From positions 163,215-227,214 of the forward strand of contig VTPC01090705.1 of NCBI GenBank assembly GCA_011009095.1: a stretch of DNA of 64,000 bases, written 5' to 3'. A program made the position numbers and the translations under genes. The stretch comes from Ignelater luminosus. Lineage: Eukaryota; Arthropoda; Insecta; Coleoptera; Elateridae. Shown piece after piece: positions 35,830-49,012 of the stretch. A model generated the notes under the pieces. The model saw nothing but the letters and a program-made list of their open reading frames with translations, ran no database searches and was not told where the DNA came from. Numbering within the stretch: position 1 is the first letter of the stretch; the number at the start of each line of letters is the position of its first letter.

Positions 35830-38800
35830 AGCGTCTAGCCAACATCTGCCTTTGTGAAAAGTAACTAAATCATATCAAAAATTCTAATCAGGGATGAACG
35901 ACGACGGAGACACAGTAAAGAAAATCTCAGAAGTCAGCACATATGCAAGAAACGACAAAAGTTTTACTGATAAAGTATCAGATCAACAAGAAGTTGCACA
36001 AGAACAGGAATCATCAAAATGAGTGAAAATTCTAATGCATTCAAAAACAAGTTTTGTGCTATGCAGCACAAGTTTTTCAAATACTGCCTACTGAAGACTT
36101 TCGGGGATGTTTCGACAAGATGTGCATTTCAAAAACGTCCCGTTAGTCAGAAATTAATTTCCAGCTTTTCATGTTGGTTTCAAATGGGTCGTTTTATTTT
36201 TAGAGAGCATTTTTCCAATTTTATGATCTTTTTAGATTCAGACAACTTTGTTTCGAAATATTTTGTTTCTGTAATAAGAAAGAAATTGTTTATAGAAGAA
36301 AATCAAAATGTTTACGTTAAGATTTACTCAATAGCAGAAATTATCGTTTCTTGATAGGTCTTGATATCAACAATGTTGATCTAGGCGTTTTCAGTCTTGA
36401 TCATGGTCATGTAAGTCCAGTTTTTGCCTTGGTATCATCATAATGTTCAGGATGAGACAGAACAATCAAGGCTGGTCTTATTGGTCTGACTCGCTTGTCA
36501 TAGAGCACGTTTTGGTTTCAAGAAGTTAAATTCGTATCAAAAATGATAAAAGGAAAACCTGTCGGTTCTAAGTAATTTCACATTCATTGGAATTCAAGAC
36601 AAAGTTTACCTGAATGTCAACACAACTGGCACGGCTTCCATTGACTTACCAATAATTGCAATGGCAAAACTCAAATAAGTTTGAAGTGTAAACGCCTTGA
36701 GCGCTATGTCGTTGGTGAAATGGAATCGGAAGTTAGACTGATTGAGAAGGTAATGGTGGGAAGCCCTGAAAAAGGCACCCAAAGCACATTTATCTTTTTC
36801 ATATCAAGAAAGAATAAAACTCATACTCTAGTCATTTGATCTAGTATATGGTGTAAAATATTTTTATAGGAACTGAATTATGTTGCGAGTTGACAGAAAT
36901 AAAAAGCTTTTTATACAACACACATACCTATTTGTGTCTAAAAAAACCTCACATATAATTGCAATTGATGCAAGATAAGCCACCATTTCCTTTTTTATAA
37001 TAATTACAATTGCAGATTGTGTTTTGGCATTTTACAAGAATAAACTACAACTCAGAAAGAGAAATAACAGTAAGCAAATGTCAGGAGCCTAACAGTGCAT
37101 TTGAAAGCCGTAGTTAATTTGTAAATACACAAATATTAAGATGAATGGGCATTTTTGCATAAATTTCAACACGTTTGAAATTATTAAAAGACCTGTTTTG
37201 GAAGGACTTGAATATTATAAACATTTTTTGTCATTATATAATAAAAAAAACTTGATGTAAATTGCTTTATGATAATCAATTTATTTAGTGATGATAACTT
37301 AGAATATTTTTAACGAACATGCTGCATAACCTAAAAACGATTTAATTTTTCCTCGTTTAGATTTCATAGAATCGTCATCGGCCTAGAATATTAATGCTTG
37401 TGCAACTACAATGAATGAACAAGAAAGATAAACTAATTGTCCCTTAAAGAATATTATCGTAATTCCTTTGTCGATATCGTGCAGCAATTTCTCAATATGG
37501 CGTGTCGCAATGACCTCACAAATAATCTGGGAACTGCAATCTGCAGCAATTTTCATATTCTTGGAATATTTCTCATGCGAAATTGACATTTATTTATTCT
37601 TGGCTTCCGTTGGGGATTTTAAAAATATATCGCTCCACATTATTTACAATGTAGAGTATAAAATGTGTGCAAAAAAGCAAAAAAAATTAAATAATCGTGG
37701 TCGGTTTTTGATTTTTTTAATTTTATGAAATATATTCGTTTCATTATTATTAATCAAAGCTGTTGAGAAATTATGGAATCGCAGGAAATGCCTGGTTAGC
37801 GTTACGCGGTTACTACAAATTATGTTAATGAGCAACTAAAATAGCACCTGGATGTAGTATAAAAATTATGCTAAACCACAAATTTATAATTTTTTGGTTT
37901 CCAGATTGGTCATCCAAAGTTTACCCAAGATTATTGCGGTTTAAAATTATTATTGTCATCTCAAACCACCACATCCTCTATTTTATGGTAAAAAAAGGAA
38001 AACGCAAGGGTATCATCTGTTTGATGATGATTTTACAGAACGAGCATAACAGGAAAACATTTAACATTTCTAATTTTCACGTTTTTAAAATAAACAACGT
38101 AATTTACACGCGTGGGTTGAGATCAAATAATAATATGCCTAGTTTTACGCGCTCATTCCGTTGCAGCAACGGCAGACCGAAGATATTAAAACTTTGACAG
38201 CCTTAAAGTGCATGGTTTTACTGTCATTTTAATATGTGCTAATGTGTCATTTACAGCTATCGCTTTGGATACTTTGTGCAAGTCTTTTTGTAGAAAGCCT
38301 GACGCCGAGATTAAGATATTAGACAGTTATGCATTAACTCGTTGCACCTGACCTTAATCGCTTTATAGAAAACGCTACATCGAATCTAAAACTGAAATTA
38401 TCTCGACGTACAATATAAAATGGTTTTTAACTGCCTGGAAGTACGGCATATTTTATTAAAAAAAATTATCGGAAGAAATCTTTTTGTAGTGGCTTTCAAT
38501 TATAAAATAATCACAGCTAACGATTTAAAGCGGTTAAAGAATTTAAAAATCTCGCATTTAAATTGTAGAAAATCATAATTATTGCCAGCTTTTCCAAAAT
38601 AGTTTGCCGTTTTCTCACTTTCCCTAATTAGATATAAAATTCCTTTTCATTAAAATATCAGCAAAATTCCAAAAAAGACTAAAGACTCAATTAAACATCC
38701 AAAATTGTAAGTATAGATGTTTTAATTGCAATCGATTCAATCATTCAGTGAGAAATTGTATGTACAAAATCTCGTCGGGCTTTATTACCTTATCAAGAAG

Positions 38801-41800
38801 AAAAAGAAGACGAAACAAATCAAGAGCACATCAAAATCACACCAGGCTAAAAATAAATATTTCTTGAAATTAAGAAAAAACACAAATATTTTGGACAATG
38901 ATCATTTAAAAGAAAACAATTCTTAAAATCACTATCATGAAAAGAAACATTAATTTAGTTAATTAGTTATTTGATCATTTAGTTCCTTGTTAATTTAATT
39001 AACGCAAATAATATAAATGTAATAATAATTATTTTTATAAATGTATTTATAGCTGCATTTCTGTATTTTATGACTTTGGGCTATATTTTAAAAATTAATT
39101 GTGCCGTCAACAATAAAAAACGTTTTTTTCCATTTCATGGTAGGTTTATAATGCAATTGGTGCAATAAATTTACACTAGATGCATGTGCACCTTTCAACT
39201 ACAAATGATGATTTGAAATAAATAACCATAATGGAAAAATACTGGGAATTTATGTAGGTTTCAGAAAAAATTACTAGATATCTAGATAAACTGAGCACGT
39301 ATTACGCAAATCGCAATTTGAGGTAGAAGACAGTTGCCTCATCAGTTAATTAATGAAGTTCTGCTGCCTATCATAAAGCCGGATGACAAAAACAATGATA
39401 TTTAGGAGTGACACTTTTCTAAAAGATCTCGAGTTTACCATACAATTATTACAATACTTCAATAATACAAGAGGCAATATGTTCAGTGTAAAAGTAGAGA
39501 TTTGTTGAAAACGCCAACACAGATCATAAGATAGTAAACATTTCAAATAATTCCCAAAGAAGCACGACAAAGAATAACGAAAATACCAAAAACGAATTAG
39601 AAAAAAACTGTGATACAACAAATCATGGAGTGATATTTACGATTGAAGAGGACATAGATTAGCAAGTGCCTACATTTTGTAATTTATCCCTTGTCATTTG
39701 AAAATTCAAGAAGAAGAATTCTTGATTCTATAAAGAGACTTAAAAAACATAATTACAGCAGTAACTAGAATGCAATGAGGAAGGAACACAAAACATCGGA
39801 CGCCAAACGTCTTATACTAGCTGTTTTGCACAGTCCACTATGCAGCAAAATCAAGAATACGGTGCTGAAGAAAGCATCTTTAAGTCACTTTTCTTGAAAA
39901 GTAAACCTGTTACCATGCCCCAAATACAAAATTTGTCTAGTTATGCTTCTGTTTTCAGCCTCCATTCGTTCACAAATTAGAGACGCAAAAAGCCTACAAA
40001 TCGTTTTCAAATGTTCCCAATATTGAGAGTCTTCAAAAGTTCTTTCTTTTCTAGAAATATTACAAAAGATTGCCCTTTCTCGATTTTGGTGATTAAGCAC
40101 CATCAAAATTTTCGATTTCATACTTCCAACATTTCTTTATTTGGGAAATTTTAGTCGCATACACTCAACCTAACTGTTTTCATTAGAAAGATAAGAAAGA
40201 TACTTCAAGAATGGAAGGAGAAATTTTATGAATTTCAATATTTCTTAATCCTATAAAGATCAGGAGTTATCTTCGCCAATAAACCATCACACGCAAACAA
40301 GGTTTTGCTGATCTTCGTCAGACACCTGCCGACCAGAAAGAAGATTTTATCCAGAAGTCTAACTCGGCCCGAAATAGCTGAGCTGAGCTTTCTGATCTCA
40401 GAATGCCCTGGAAGTGTCCAGAAATGTGTTGTCTCAAGTCTTGGGAATAGCAAATCGAAAATCTGAATTTTAATTTAAAAAATATGATCGCTGAAGTGAT
40501 TGCAAAGTAAGGATCATGAGTTTCTGGCTAGAGGCCCAGTGACAGACTCGATAGTTAATCAATCAGAGTCAATACAGTCAGCACTCTAGTTTTTTTCCAA
40601 TTATGTCCTATGAAAAAATGAAAAAGCCGCAATGTTGCATCATCACACTTCCTAAGATCTCAGGTATGTGTTCATGATACATTTTTTGTGAGAGGCGCGT
40701 AATATAACCTTCAAACGAGGTCGTAATGATACTAAGAATCAGTTAGGCGCAATACGAACATAACGATTGATTGAATAAACGAATCACTCTAATGGAAGTG
40801 TTTCTCTTAAAATAAATAAAAATTACAGAACTAATTTCGAGTTCCGCTAACCGAAGAATGCCCAAGACTCAAAAACTCTAAAAAACTGAATACAACCTAC
40901 CTAAACATTCATACTTCGTAGACTACCGCTTTATGTTTTTGAGATTTTCCCAGTCTCAATACAAATTGATTGTTTTAATTCTTCCATATATTGCACTTGA
41001 CCACTACTTCTGGGGGCGCTTGAAACCTGAAAGGCTATTCCAGAAGATGTGCGTAATACGCAATTCGAGTCTTTCCCTGCTCATAATAGCCTTTACACAG
41101 ATAATGCAGAATGCCTCTATTTCAATTGACAGGATTGAAGGATCCTCTAGGAAGAATACTGTTCTGCTTCAAGTTTTTTTTATCAATGTCTTAATCTCCC
41201 GCTTTGTTACTTCAATGTGCAATTCCACAGGTTGGTATCAATGTTATGAAAAGGCTTCTTCCTTCCGTCTTTGCTAGGCTGTTGGTTTCCTGGTTATCTG
41301 CTAGTTAGTCTGTCCAGAGAGTACCCATATTGATTTCATTGTGTTATCTAGCTCAAGTTTGTTTAGACTAGCTAGAATTACTTGGTAACATTCTAATAGC
41401 CTTAGCTCGATTTGCCTGTCAGTAACTACCATATAAAAATTCTCCTACTGTTGTAGCGTAGATTAGTATTCTGTACTGTACTTGCTGGCTACTTGTAGAT
41501 ACAAGTATTAGGCACGTTCAGTGGATTCAGTAATTTCTATTGAACGTACTGCTATTTTGCAAACAAACTGAGTTGTGCTGGAGCGCTGACTTAGCTTACT
41601 GAGTACAGAACATTCCAGCAGAGAAACAATGAAAGTGACATTTCATAATAGGTTATGTCGTTTAATAAGTTACAGCTACTGTTACAAAGCTAAGAACTAA
41701 AGTGCTCAGTCCATTGAATGCACCAATTCATTTTTGCAGTTTTATATTTTCCGGATACACTTTTCTTTTTATGGCTTATTCTGTATCTGTACCTGTTTTA

Positions 41801-41945
41801 TTCAAATCTGTAATATAGGGCGCTATCTATTAGCTATTTGCGAAATAATCATTCGTAACTGTCAAATAGCAATGGCTATCGTAAAATCCATTCCCGATAT
41901 TCATTGTAGTAGACATTGCTCGTAGTTAAAAATGATTTTTCTCAT
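35830..41945. other. No recognisable gene; AT-rich spacer
   Basis: Frames at 36019-36354 (111 aa), 37868-38197 (109 aa) and 40933-41277 (114 aa) are rich in Phe, Ile, Lys and Asn as expected for AT-rich DNA and show no motif. Two minus frames at 39885-40121 and 40235-40453 have more balanced composition and might be old element pieces. Nothing further can be supported. Confidence 0.4.
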
Positions 41946-41964
41946 GGTTTTTTTCTTTAGAGCT

Positions 41965-42210
41965 TTATAATCCGAACGACCCAAAAGAAGCTGATACTCT
42001 TCTGCAAATTTTGGAGGATGAATCGCTTGACCAAGCATGTGAAAAGATTTTAGACGAATAGTACAATAGTCAAATCTTGAAGAAACGAAAAGTGATGAAG
42101 AAGAAGCTTGTAACGGTTCGTTACTCGTCGCCATAAAATTATTTAAATTAACTGAAATCCCGCCAAGATTTCATTATTCCAAGTTGGTATGAGATTGTCA
42201 CAAAATAAAT
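41965..42210 (+). other. Candidate terminal exon with poly(A) signal
   Basis: A pyrimidine-rich run ending in TTTTTTTCTTTAG at 41963 would be a good splice acceptor. The frame that follows reads LYNPNDPKEADTLLQILEDE and ends in EKILDE at a TAG (42059-42061), about 32 codons of acidic, helix-favouring sequence. AATAAA follows at 42205. A second frame after the stop (EETKSDEEEACNG) is also acidic, so an alternative is the decayed acidic N-terminus of a transposase, perhaps of the piggyBac-like remnant 1.7 kb downstream. The opposite-strand frame 41901-42134 competes with it. Confidence 0.25.
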
Positions 42211-42214
42211 CCCG

Positions 42215-43560
42215 ATTTTTATCGAATCAATCTTGAAGATTTGTTGTTGAATTCAAAATTTTTTTTGTTCATTGACTAAATTGAACTAGGAATTCTATAT
42301 TTTTAAGTTTTTCTTATTTAAAATTACCTTTTGTAGGAAAATGCAAAATTTTGTTGTTCCCGGGGATTTCCCGAATGAAGTACCCCTGAACAGTCCGATT
42401 TTAACATTTTTTATTCTCCCATACAAAAACTTTATTTGTGTTTGATAATTTTTTAGAGATTCTAATTTCATTTAAAAAAAAAGGCAAAATATCGATAGTA
42501 AACCTTCGATTTTCTCTTCAATTTGATTTTATAAATTCAGTTCTTCTTGGATTTTAAATACGGCGTGATAAGTGTGCCATCGTCCTTGGGTGTGACTTTT
42601 TTCGTTCGTTGAAGGGACGAGGATTGTGTGACGGGCCCTTGAAAGAATAGTTTGTTGCGTTCTTTGTTTCAATTTGTTTTTGGTGCAAATTTGTATTTTG
42701 AATGTGGAATCTCTGGTGGAAAATGGCGTAACCACTTTCGGCCTTTGGGGTCAGTGGTGAGTTGACATAATCACCTTTGTACCTAGTGTTTTTTTTATTG
42801 CACGTGCATATATCATCTTTTAAATCAGTTTGAGTACGATAAATAATAAAAAAACTGTGTTTTTGTGTTAAATTCGAATTTTGAAAGCTTGTTTAAAGGA
42901 AATATTTGTATAACCTGAACGTTGAACAGGCTATTTCCGATGTAAACAAGTATTATTACAGATTGGTTTTTGTCTTTTCGAACTATTCTATTTAAAGGTC
43001 TTTTTTATTAAAATGATATAAATAACTAAACAAAACAAAATTGTTCTAGTTTTTAAATGTTATTTGGTCTCTCAATTAAATAATTAAGTTTTTCTTTAAA
43101 ACGTAAAACAACGATGACGTCATCATAGTTTGTTTTACGAAAAGTACAAAGTTTATTGATTGATGTACTGATTTGAATAATTTGGTTTTTGCAATAAAAT
43201 AAAACGTAATTTGAGTCTTTATGTTGTTGTTTTTGTGTTGTATTGATAAACCATAAATCTGCCTGGGAATTCACGTTTTCTTCCCTTGATTATAAACAAA
43301 AAACATTGGCGCTCAACGACTTTGGTTTAATTGATATTGATATTAGTTGTAGTTAGAAAAAAAAACCATCTGGCAGATTTATTGTTTATCCCTTTATCCA
43401 TCTGTGACCTAAAGCTGATTGACACCTGCAGCCCAAACGAGATGAGTCTCTTTTAAGCCTGATTGTGTTTCTGATAAGTAACTTTATGTTATTTGAGTAA
43501 GTAACCTTTTTAACGTAAAATAATCGGGGTTAAAAAGTTATTATTACAAGCTATGTAGTA
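42215..43560. other. No recognisable gene; AT-rich spacer
   Basis: Only short frames without motifs. A 12-base perfect palindrome GATGACGTCATC lies at 43113-43124; it contains the CRE/ATF consensus TGACGTCA. Confidence 0.45.
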
Positions 43561-43689
43561 ATTAAAACAAGCAACGACAGAAGATTCAACATATCTAGAA
43601 GATGATCGTGAAGTACCGTCAGAAAATATGAAAATAGCAGAGAAATCTAATATAACATGAAAAAAGATTCGTTTATAGGAAAAGCTTTC

Positions 43690-44005
43690 AAGAAACCCGA
43701 TTTGGAGGAAATAAAAAGTCTTTTTGGGCTTCCTATAAAGATGTCAGCAATGGGCTTCCCCGAGTGCTAATGTATTGAAATATAATTCTAGCAGTGAATC
43801 CATTTACTAATACTATGACAAAGGGGCAGACTTTCTCAATTACGTACAAATCTTTATGTTCGACACAACTGGAAAGACCAGAAAACGACAATGCATAAAG
43901 TCAGGCGTCTGCATTAAGAATCGGTGCAGAGAGCTATTTGCCAGAAGATGGAAATAAATCTACGCGTAGATGAGCAGATGATTACGTTTCACAACTGACT
44001 ACCAA
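43690..44005 (+). pseudogene. piggyBac-like transposase remnant
   Basis: One frame gives PDLEEIKSLFGLPIKMSAMG near 43698, resembling the piggyBac EEIKAFLGLLI segment. After a frame shift R-V-L-M-Y and a stop where Trp is usual follow (43761). A third frame from about 43828 reads RLSQLRTNLYV, then HNWKDQKTTMHKVRRLH, a stop, and finally INLRVDEQMITFHN ending at a stop near 43990. VDEQMI.F is the hallmark of the first catalytic Asp in piggyBac-type transposases (43966-43980 here). The order and spacing fit the family. Later catalytic parts are not recognisable. No terminal repeats or TTAA ends were found. Confidence 0.6.
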
Positions 44006-44279
44006 GACGGTAAGTCAGATTTTATTGACCTTGGAAATAAAAATTTACAGGCAAGCAAAATGGTTTGCTCATTTACACGAATTTTACGACTAATTAATCA
44101 ATTCCGTTGAGATTTCCTAGAATTCATATAGAATATTTTTCATCTTGGTCTGCCATGAAATGGTAAAAGAATATCCCATGTTTAATGCTCGATTCTGTAA
44201 CGAATGTTTATGCCGTCATGGGATCACGCGGTAGAGCGCTGCACTATAAAAAAGAAGCAGATCTGATGAACAATATCCT

Positions 44280-45060
44280 AATGGAATTTCTAGAGATCAA
44301 GAAAACTTGTGGAGGTGGAACTGGAAGTGGTATTGGTAGTTACTGAACACAACTCTCATCGGGAAGGCTTGAAACGTAGCGGTGAAGTAAGTAGATGGAT
44401 GTTGAATCTTTTGGCCCAAAATGGTTGTTGTAAAGCCGCAAGAGTTCCACCTCGGCGACCCTGAAGGATTTCTTCATGGTTTTAGGTAATGGCGAATGCT
44501 TGAGTTGATGAATCGACGATGATGGAGATGTTGAAGATGTTGATGGGTGTTGTTTGGAGAGTTGAGTTGAACTGGCGGCGGCAATGGTTCTGACTAGTAT
44601 TTGGCAGCAAGTGGACAGTAAAAGTTAATAATGGAGGTGGTGGATAGGATGTAGAATTTTAGATTCTTTGGATTGATAACAGGAGAAGAGACGGGGACGG
44701 ACGGACAGAAGAAAAATATCAGCAGCGGTAGGGTAGTCGAACTTAAGGAGCGTCAGGCTCAGGTGCGGATCGTGAAGTGAATGGTTGAGGGTTGGTCACG
44801 ACCTGCCCATCCCAGTAGCAAGACGATCTAACGAGGCTGAGAAATAATAATGCAGGGCTGCGGCTGGCGGAGTGCGGCGAACAGTCTTTCGGCCCACAAA
44901 TTCCGGATGGCGACGTTTAACCGGGTGGATAGTCGCTGCCTACTCTTCTTCCGGGCATCACCGCTCAGGCTGATCCCGGATCGACTGTCTCGCTTCGCAC
45001 TCGACGACGAACGATGAATTCTCACATAGGTCAAGGTTAAATCATGATTGTTCCTGCTAC
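44280..45060 (-). promoter_or_regulatory. GC- and CpG-rich island, possible host 5' region
   Basis: This stretch is much richer in G, C and CpG than its AT-rich neighbours. Read on the minus strand, 45.06-44.8 kb is CpG-dense (TTCATCGTTCGTCGTCGAG near 45015), and 44.65-44.48 kb is a CA- and CAT-rich, largely G-poor leader ending in AAAACCATGAAGAAA near 44480. That ATG opens only about 41 codons. Such a pattern is typical of an insect transcription start and 5' untranslated region, but I cannot link it to a coding exon. The 68-aa frame 44828-45034 (minus) shows no motif. Confidence 0.3.
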
Positions 45061-48000
45061 GAAGCAGCGGCGGTTGTAGTCATATACCTTTCGGCCTAAA
45101 TGGGATTTGGTAGCTTGGAAGGGCAACTCATACTAGGAGTGTACTGCAATCAACCACAATCTTACTTACCTCATGCTACCCTATAGGATTGCATAATAAA
45201 ATGCGTAGCATGAAGCTTTTGCGGCGACATCTATCATGGCTTACGCGCATGAGTACTTCTAAAGAAATTCACATGTAAACATATAAATTTACATATCTGG
45301 TTGTAGAATGCTATTTGTTGTTGTAAAGTCACAATAGAAATAATCGAGGGTTATGCGGCATTGTCAAAAAACCAGAAGAATTCTTATAAATTATTATCTT
45401 TTACGTTATGTTTATTTTTGGTAGTTTCTTTCTATTTTTACGGATTTTTGGAATTAAGTATTTACATTTTACCGGTGCATTCATATATTAACGAAAATGC
45501 TTGAGAGTCAAAAGGGTAAGATTTAGATCGAGCAGAATTTAGAGCAACGGAAAAAGTTTTGCCTAGGGGCCGCCAAAAGCTTAGCACTGGCCCTGTTTTT
45601 GTGTTAGTGCTGACAGTCTTTTAGAAATTCATAATCTCAAAAAGTTTCTAATTATCTTTTTTAAATATCAATGATTGAAAAATGCTAACTTGAGAAAGTT
45701 TTCCTCTAAAACGTACTGCAGACGATAGCACTAATAATATGGATGGTCTCACTTACAATAAATTAGCTACCTCGTAAATGGGAGCATTGCAATACTAGCA
45801 CATGATAATTCCACGAAAGGGTAGACATTGATAAAATAAAATTTATTAATTACAATGCAATCAATGCCGAGAATATTTAAATTTATTTCGTTCACAAATA
45901 ACAATCTCAAAATATATGAAAGAGTAATTAGAGATCCAATGACGGCCGGAAAAAGGAAGATTGGAAAAACTATGTGTCTATAAATTGAAATCTTCAAAAT
46001 TTTTCTTCTTCGCGATCTGAAGCGCAGAAGATGTGGATAGACGCATTTTCTCATTTTCATTCAGCAAAGTTTGATAAATTTGAGCGAATAAACCAATGAT
46101 AAAATCTAATTATTTGACATTTACATCAGAAAGATTTGCTTTTTTTCAATTCTGAAATGTTAAAGCCTATAGTACACTGAAAGTTTTCTGGACTTTAAAG
46201 TAAAAACCGTCAGTATTCAGCAAGTTTCTAACGTAATGTGACCTTGCGTTCGCGCAGCACATTTTGCAAAGAGTTCTTCGTGCTTTTTTGAATTTTTTCG
46301 TTAATTTATCATCGAAATGGTGTAAAAACAAACCTTTTGATAAAACTTGTCTGATTGTTCTTGTCAAAATCCGATGAAGCTAAAAATATTAGCTGGCCAC
46401 ATAAAAGATAAATTTGCAAGAACGTAAGACACAGTAAATTTACAATCTGGGATAAGAATACGAAAAATTTAGTATCTCAACTTGGATATTTGAAACGCGA
46501 AGGTACAAAGAGAGAAAAGAAAAGAAAGAAAAGATTTATATTATTAATATCTATTGCATCCTTATCTCCTACATAATATAACTCCGAGAAACAATACCGT
46601 ATAAAATTAAAACAAAGGTATAACTGTAAAGCGAGATGTTTTCATTCTAAAATTAATTAGTGCAGTTCAAGATTTACAAGACTTTGATATACACCTATAA
46701 ATTAAACGCGTTGTTCTTCCGGTTCTTGCATTCTTGAAGTAGTGTAATATAGTAATAGTAGTAGTAGATAACAACAGCACGCATAAACGTAATACACATA
46801 CACACAAAATAATATCAGATTTTAGTAATCAAAATCATATCTCATTTTAAAGCGCGGCGAGGATTCATAAAAGTAAAAAGATTGTTTCAGATTTAATAAA
46901 GACATCTGTTTTTTCGTGTGTGTAACGTGTACACACGTTTTTTTTCTTAATTTATAATAAATAAAAAAATGTGGATTAGAACAGAGATAAAAATCGTTTT
47001 CTTTCCGTGATTATTCAAAACACAAGTGCTTATTTGTAGAAAATTTAAATTCAATTTACATAAGTACATAATTTTACTGCCACCTTTTGGATAACATTTC
47101 CTGTATTTCTTTTTTTCTTCTAGTTGTTAAATTAATTCTTTTTAATTGTATGTTTGTATATAAATTAACTGTAAAACACACACGAATTTTTGAATTAACC
47201 TTCACTTGGAAATTGTTTTATTTTTAATTCAAAAAAATTCATTCATCTTCTGATTTTTATCAAAAAAAAAGGCGAGCAGCGAGCAAGCAAGCAAATGCAC
47301 ACAGGTAGTTTGCGTGTCGAGAAAATAAAATAAAATAAAAAATATATAATAAGTACGCGTGTGATTTGAGGATTGTCGTGACTGCTCTTAACATACACTG
47401 TAGTAAATTCAAAATTAGGGTCCCTTGGTCTAGACTCGTATGTTTTTTTGTCTTCCTCCGTTGTCAAAGCACGGAAATATGTTATTTTCTTTTACCGCCT
47501 AAAGGCGTTTACTTATAGTTATAGTAATACTTACAACCGTTAAAAGCGGCGCTAAAAGTGGTCATGTTTTATCTCTAGGAGCATTCTGTGTACAGTGTAC
47601 TGTATAATACTAAAAGATAGGTAAATTTTATAGTGTAATTAATGGTTAACGTCGAATACCATATGCTGCATTTAAAAAGAAGAAACCTCTTTCGCGTACT
47701 ATTCACTCTTGTCTTGTATTTAGTAGTACCGTTCGTTTGGATATGAAAAGTCTTTTATCGGTTAATTGAAGCCAACGTATACAAAAAAAAAACAAATAAA
47801 AAACAAAATTAAACGCTACTGTCTGTCTGCAAAATGTGGTTCTATTTATAACACACAGTCTTGTATGCAATTTGGTTTCATTTAGTATAGTAGTTACTGA
47901 AGATGTTGATTGCTGACAATTTAATTGGGTAATTATATAAGGAATGGTAAGTTGAATTAGAAAAGTAGGTAATAAATAATGTTCCTATTAATTTTGTTTT

Positions 48001-49010
48001 TTAGATTTTCTGTTAGCTTTGACTTGTTTTAATATTGATAACTTTGAATATTAGTCAATAGTAATATTCAGTTAGTTTTAACTGTTGTAATAGAATTGTT
48101 TATAATATAAAAAAGTTCACTGGGTTTATGGCATAGAAAACAATAAGCATTGAAATTACCGCTATAGGAATCATCATCGACCATCCAACAGACTCTGTGG
48201 ATATTTATCAATTGCATAATTAAAATTTAAAATTGTGCAGATTTGTTTCTGATTTAAATCTTCAGTGAAAGTTGTGAAACAAACACAAAAAACAACTGAA
48301 TATGAATTTTAAAATATCACAAGGTGAATATACTGAAAATGGACCATCGGCTTGTATACGTAAAAATTCGTAGACGTATCATCAACACATTCAGAAAAGC
48401 TCTCAATATAATGAAATGTAAATCATCTTGATTTTGTTTGTTAGAAAGGCACATGAGATCCCAGCTGACACAGTAATCCGCGTTAATTAATAATGCAACG
48501 TAACATCCTGCTTAGAATTTAGCGTAAAAAATAAAATTAAGCAAAAATTATAAGCTAGCAAGTAATTCATTCTTTGTAACGAGAGTTAAAAAACCTTTTG
48601 GAATCAAAACCACACGAAAAACTTTCTTCCTTCTTTATGAAATATTGCCTTCTCACATCGGGTGGCGTCTTTTATAGCTTTTATAGACTTAGATTGTTTC
48701 AATATTCTTTTTAATCTTACAGCCAAGTAATAATTTAGACTATAGATACTAGAAGTACCTTATACTCGGTGATCCAAAATGATTTGAATTTCCCACGTTA
48801 GCATCACGGTGATTTTTCCAGCTTAGAGTTGGCCGTGTTGCTAGTCACTTAACCAGCCAATGGCGTACTTGTTGTCATAACAACGTCAAACAAAACTAAA
48901 TCAAGGATGTTGTGCTACCAACTTTCAAAATATTTTTATTTCGCGGGAAATTCAAACCGTCATCAATCATTTTGAAATAGTAGATCAATAATCAATAAAA
49001 ACTAAGGAAA
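45061..49010. other. No recognisable gene; AT-rich spacer
   Basis: A 97-aa minus frame at 45767-46060 is hydrophobic but lacks any motif. A near-perfect splice-donor string GAG|GTAAGT reads on the minus strand at 45170-45164. Short (GTA)n and CA-rich stretches lie near 46753-46805. A GTTGTCATAACAAC palindrome lies near 48871. I found no exon pair. Confidence 0.4.
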
Positions 49011-49012
49011 AA

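Noticed and set aside
44222-44250. GCGGTAGAGCGCTGCAC, resembling a tRNA D-arm / A box
   Set aside because: No T-arm or B box and no acceptor stem at the right distance.
45767-46060. 97-aa hydrophobic minus frame, considered as a membrane-protein exon
   Set aside because: No family motif; flanking splice sites are weak or out of frame; hydrophobic text is common in AT-rich frames.
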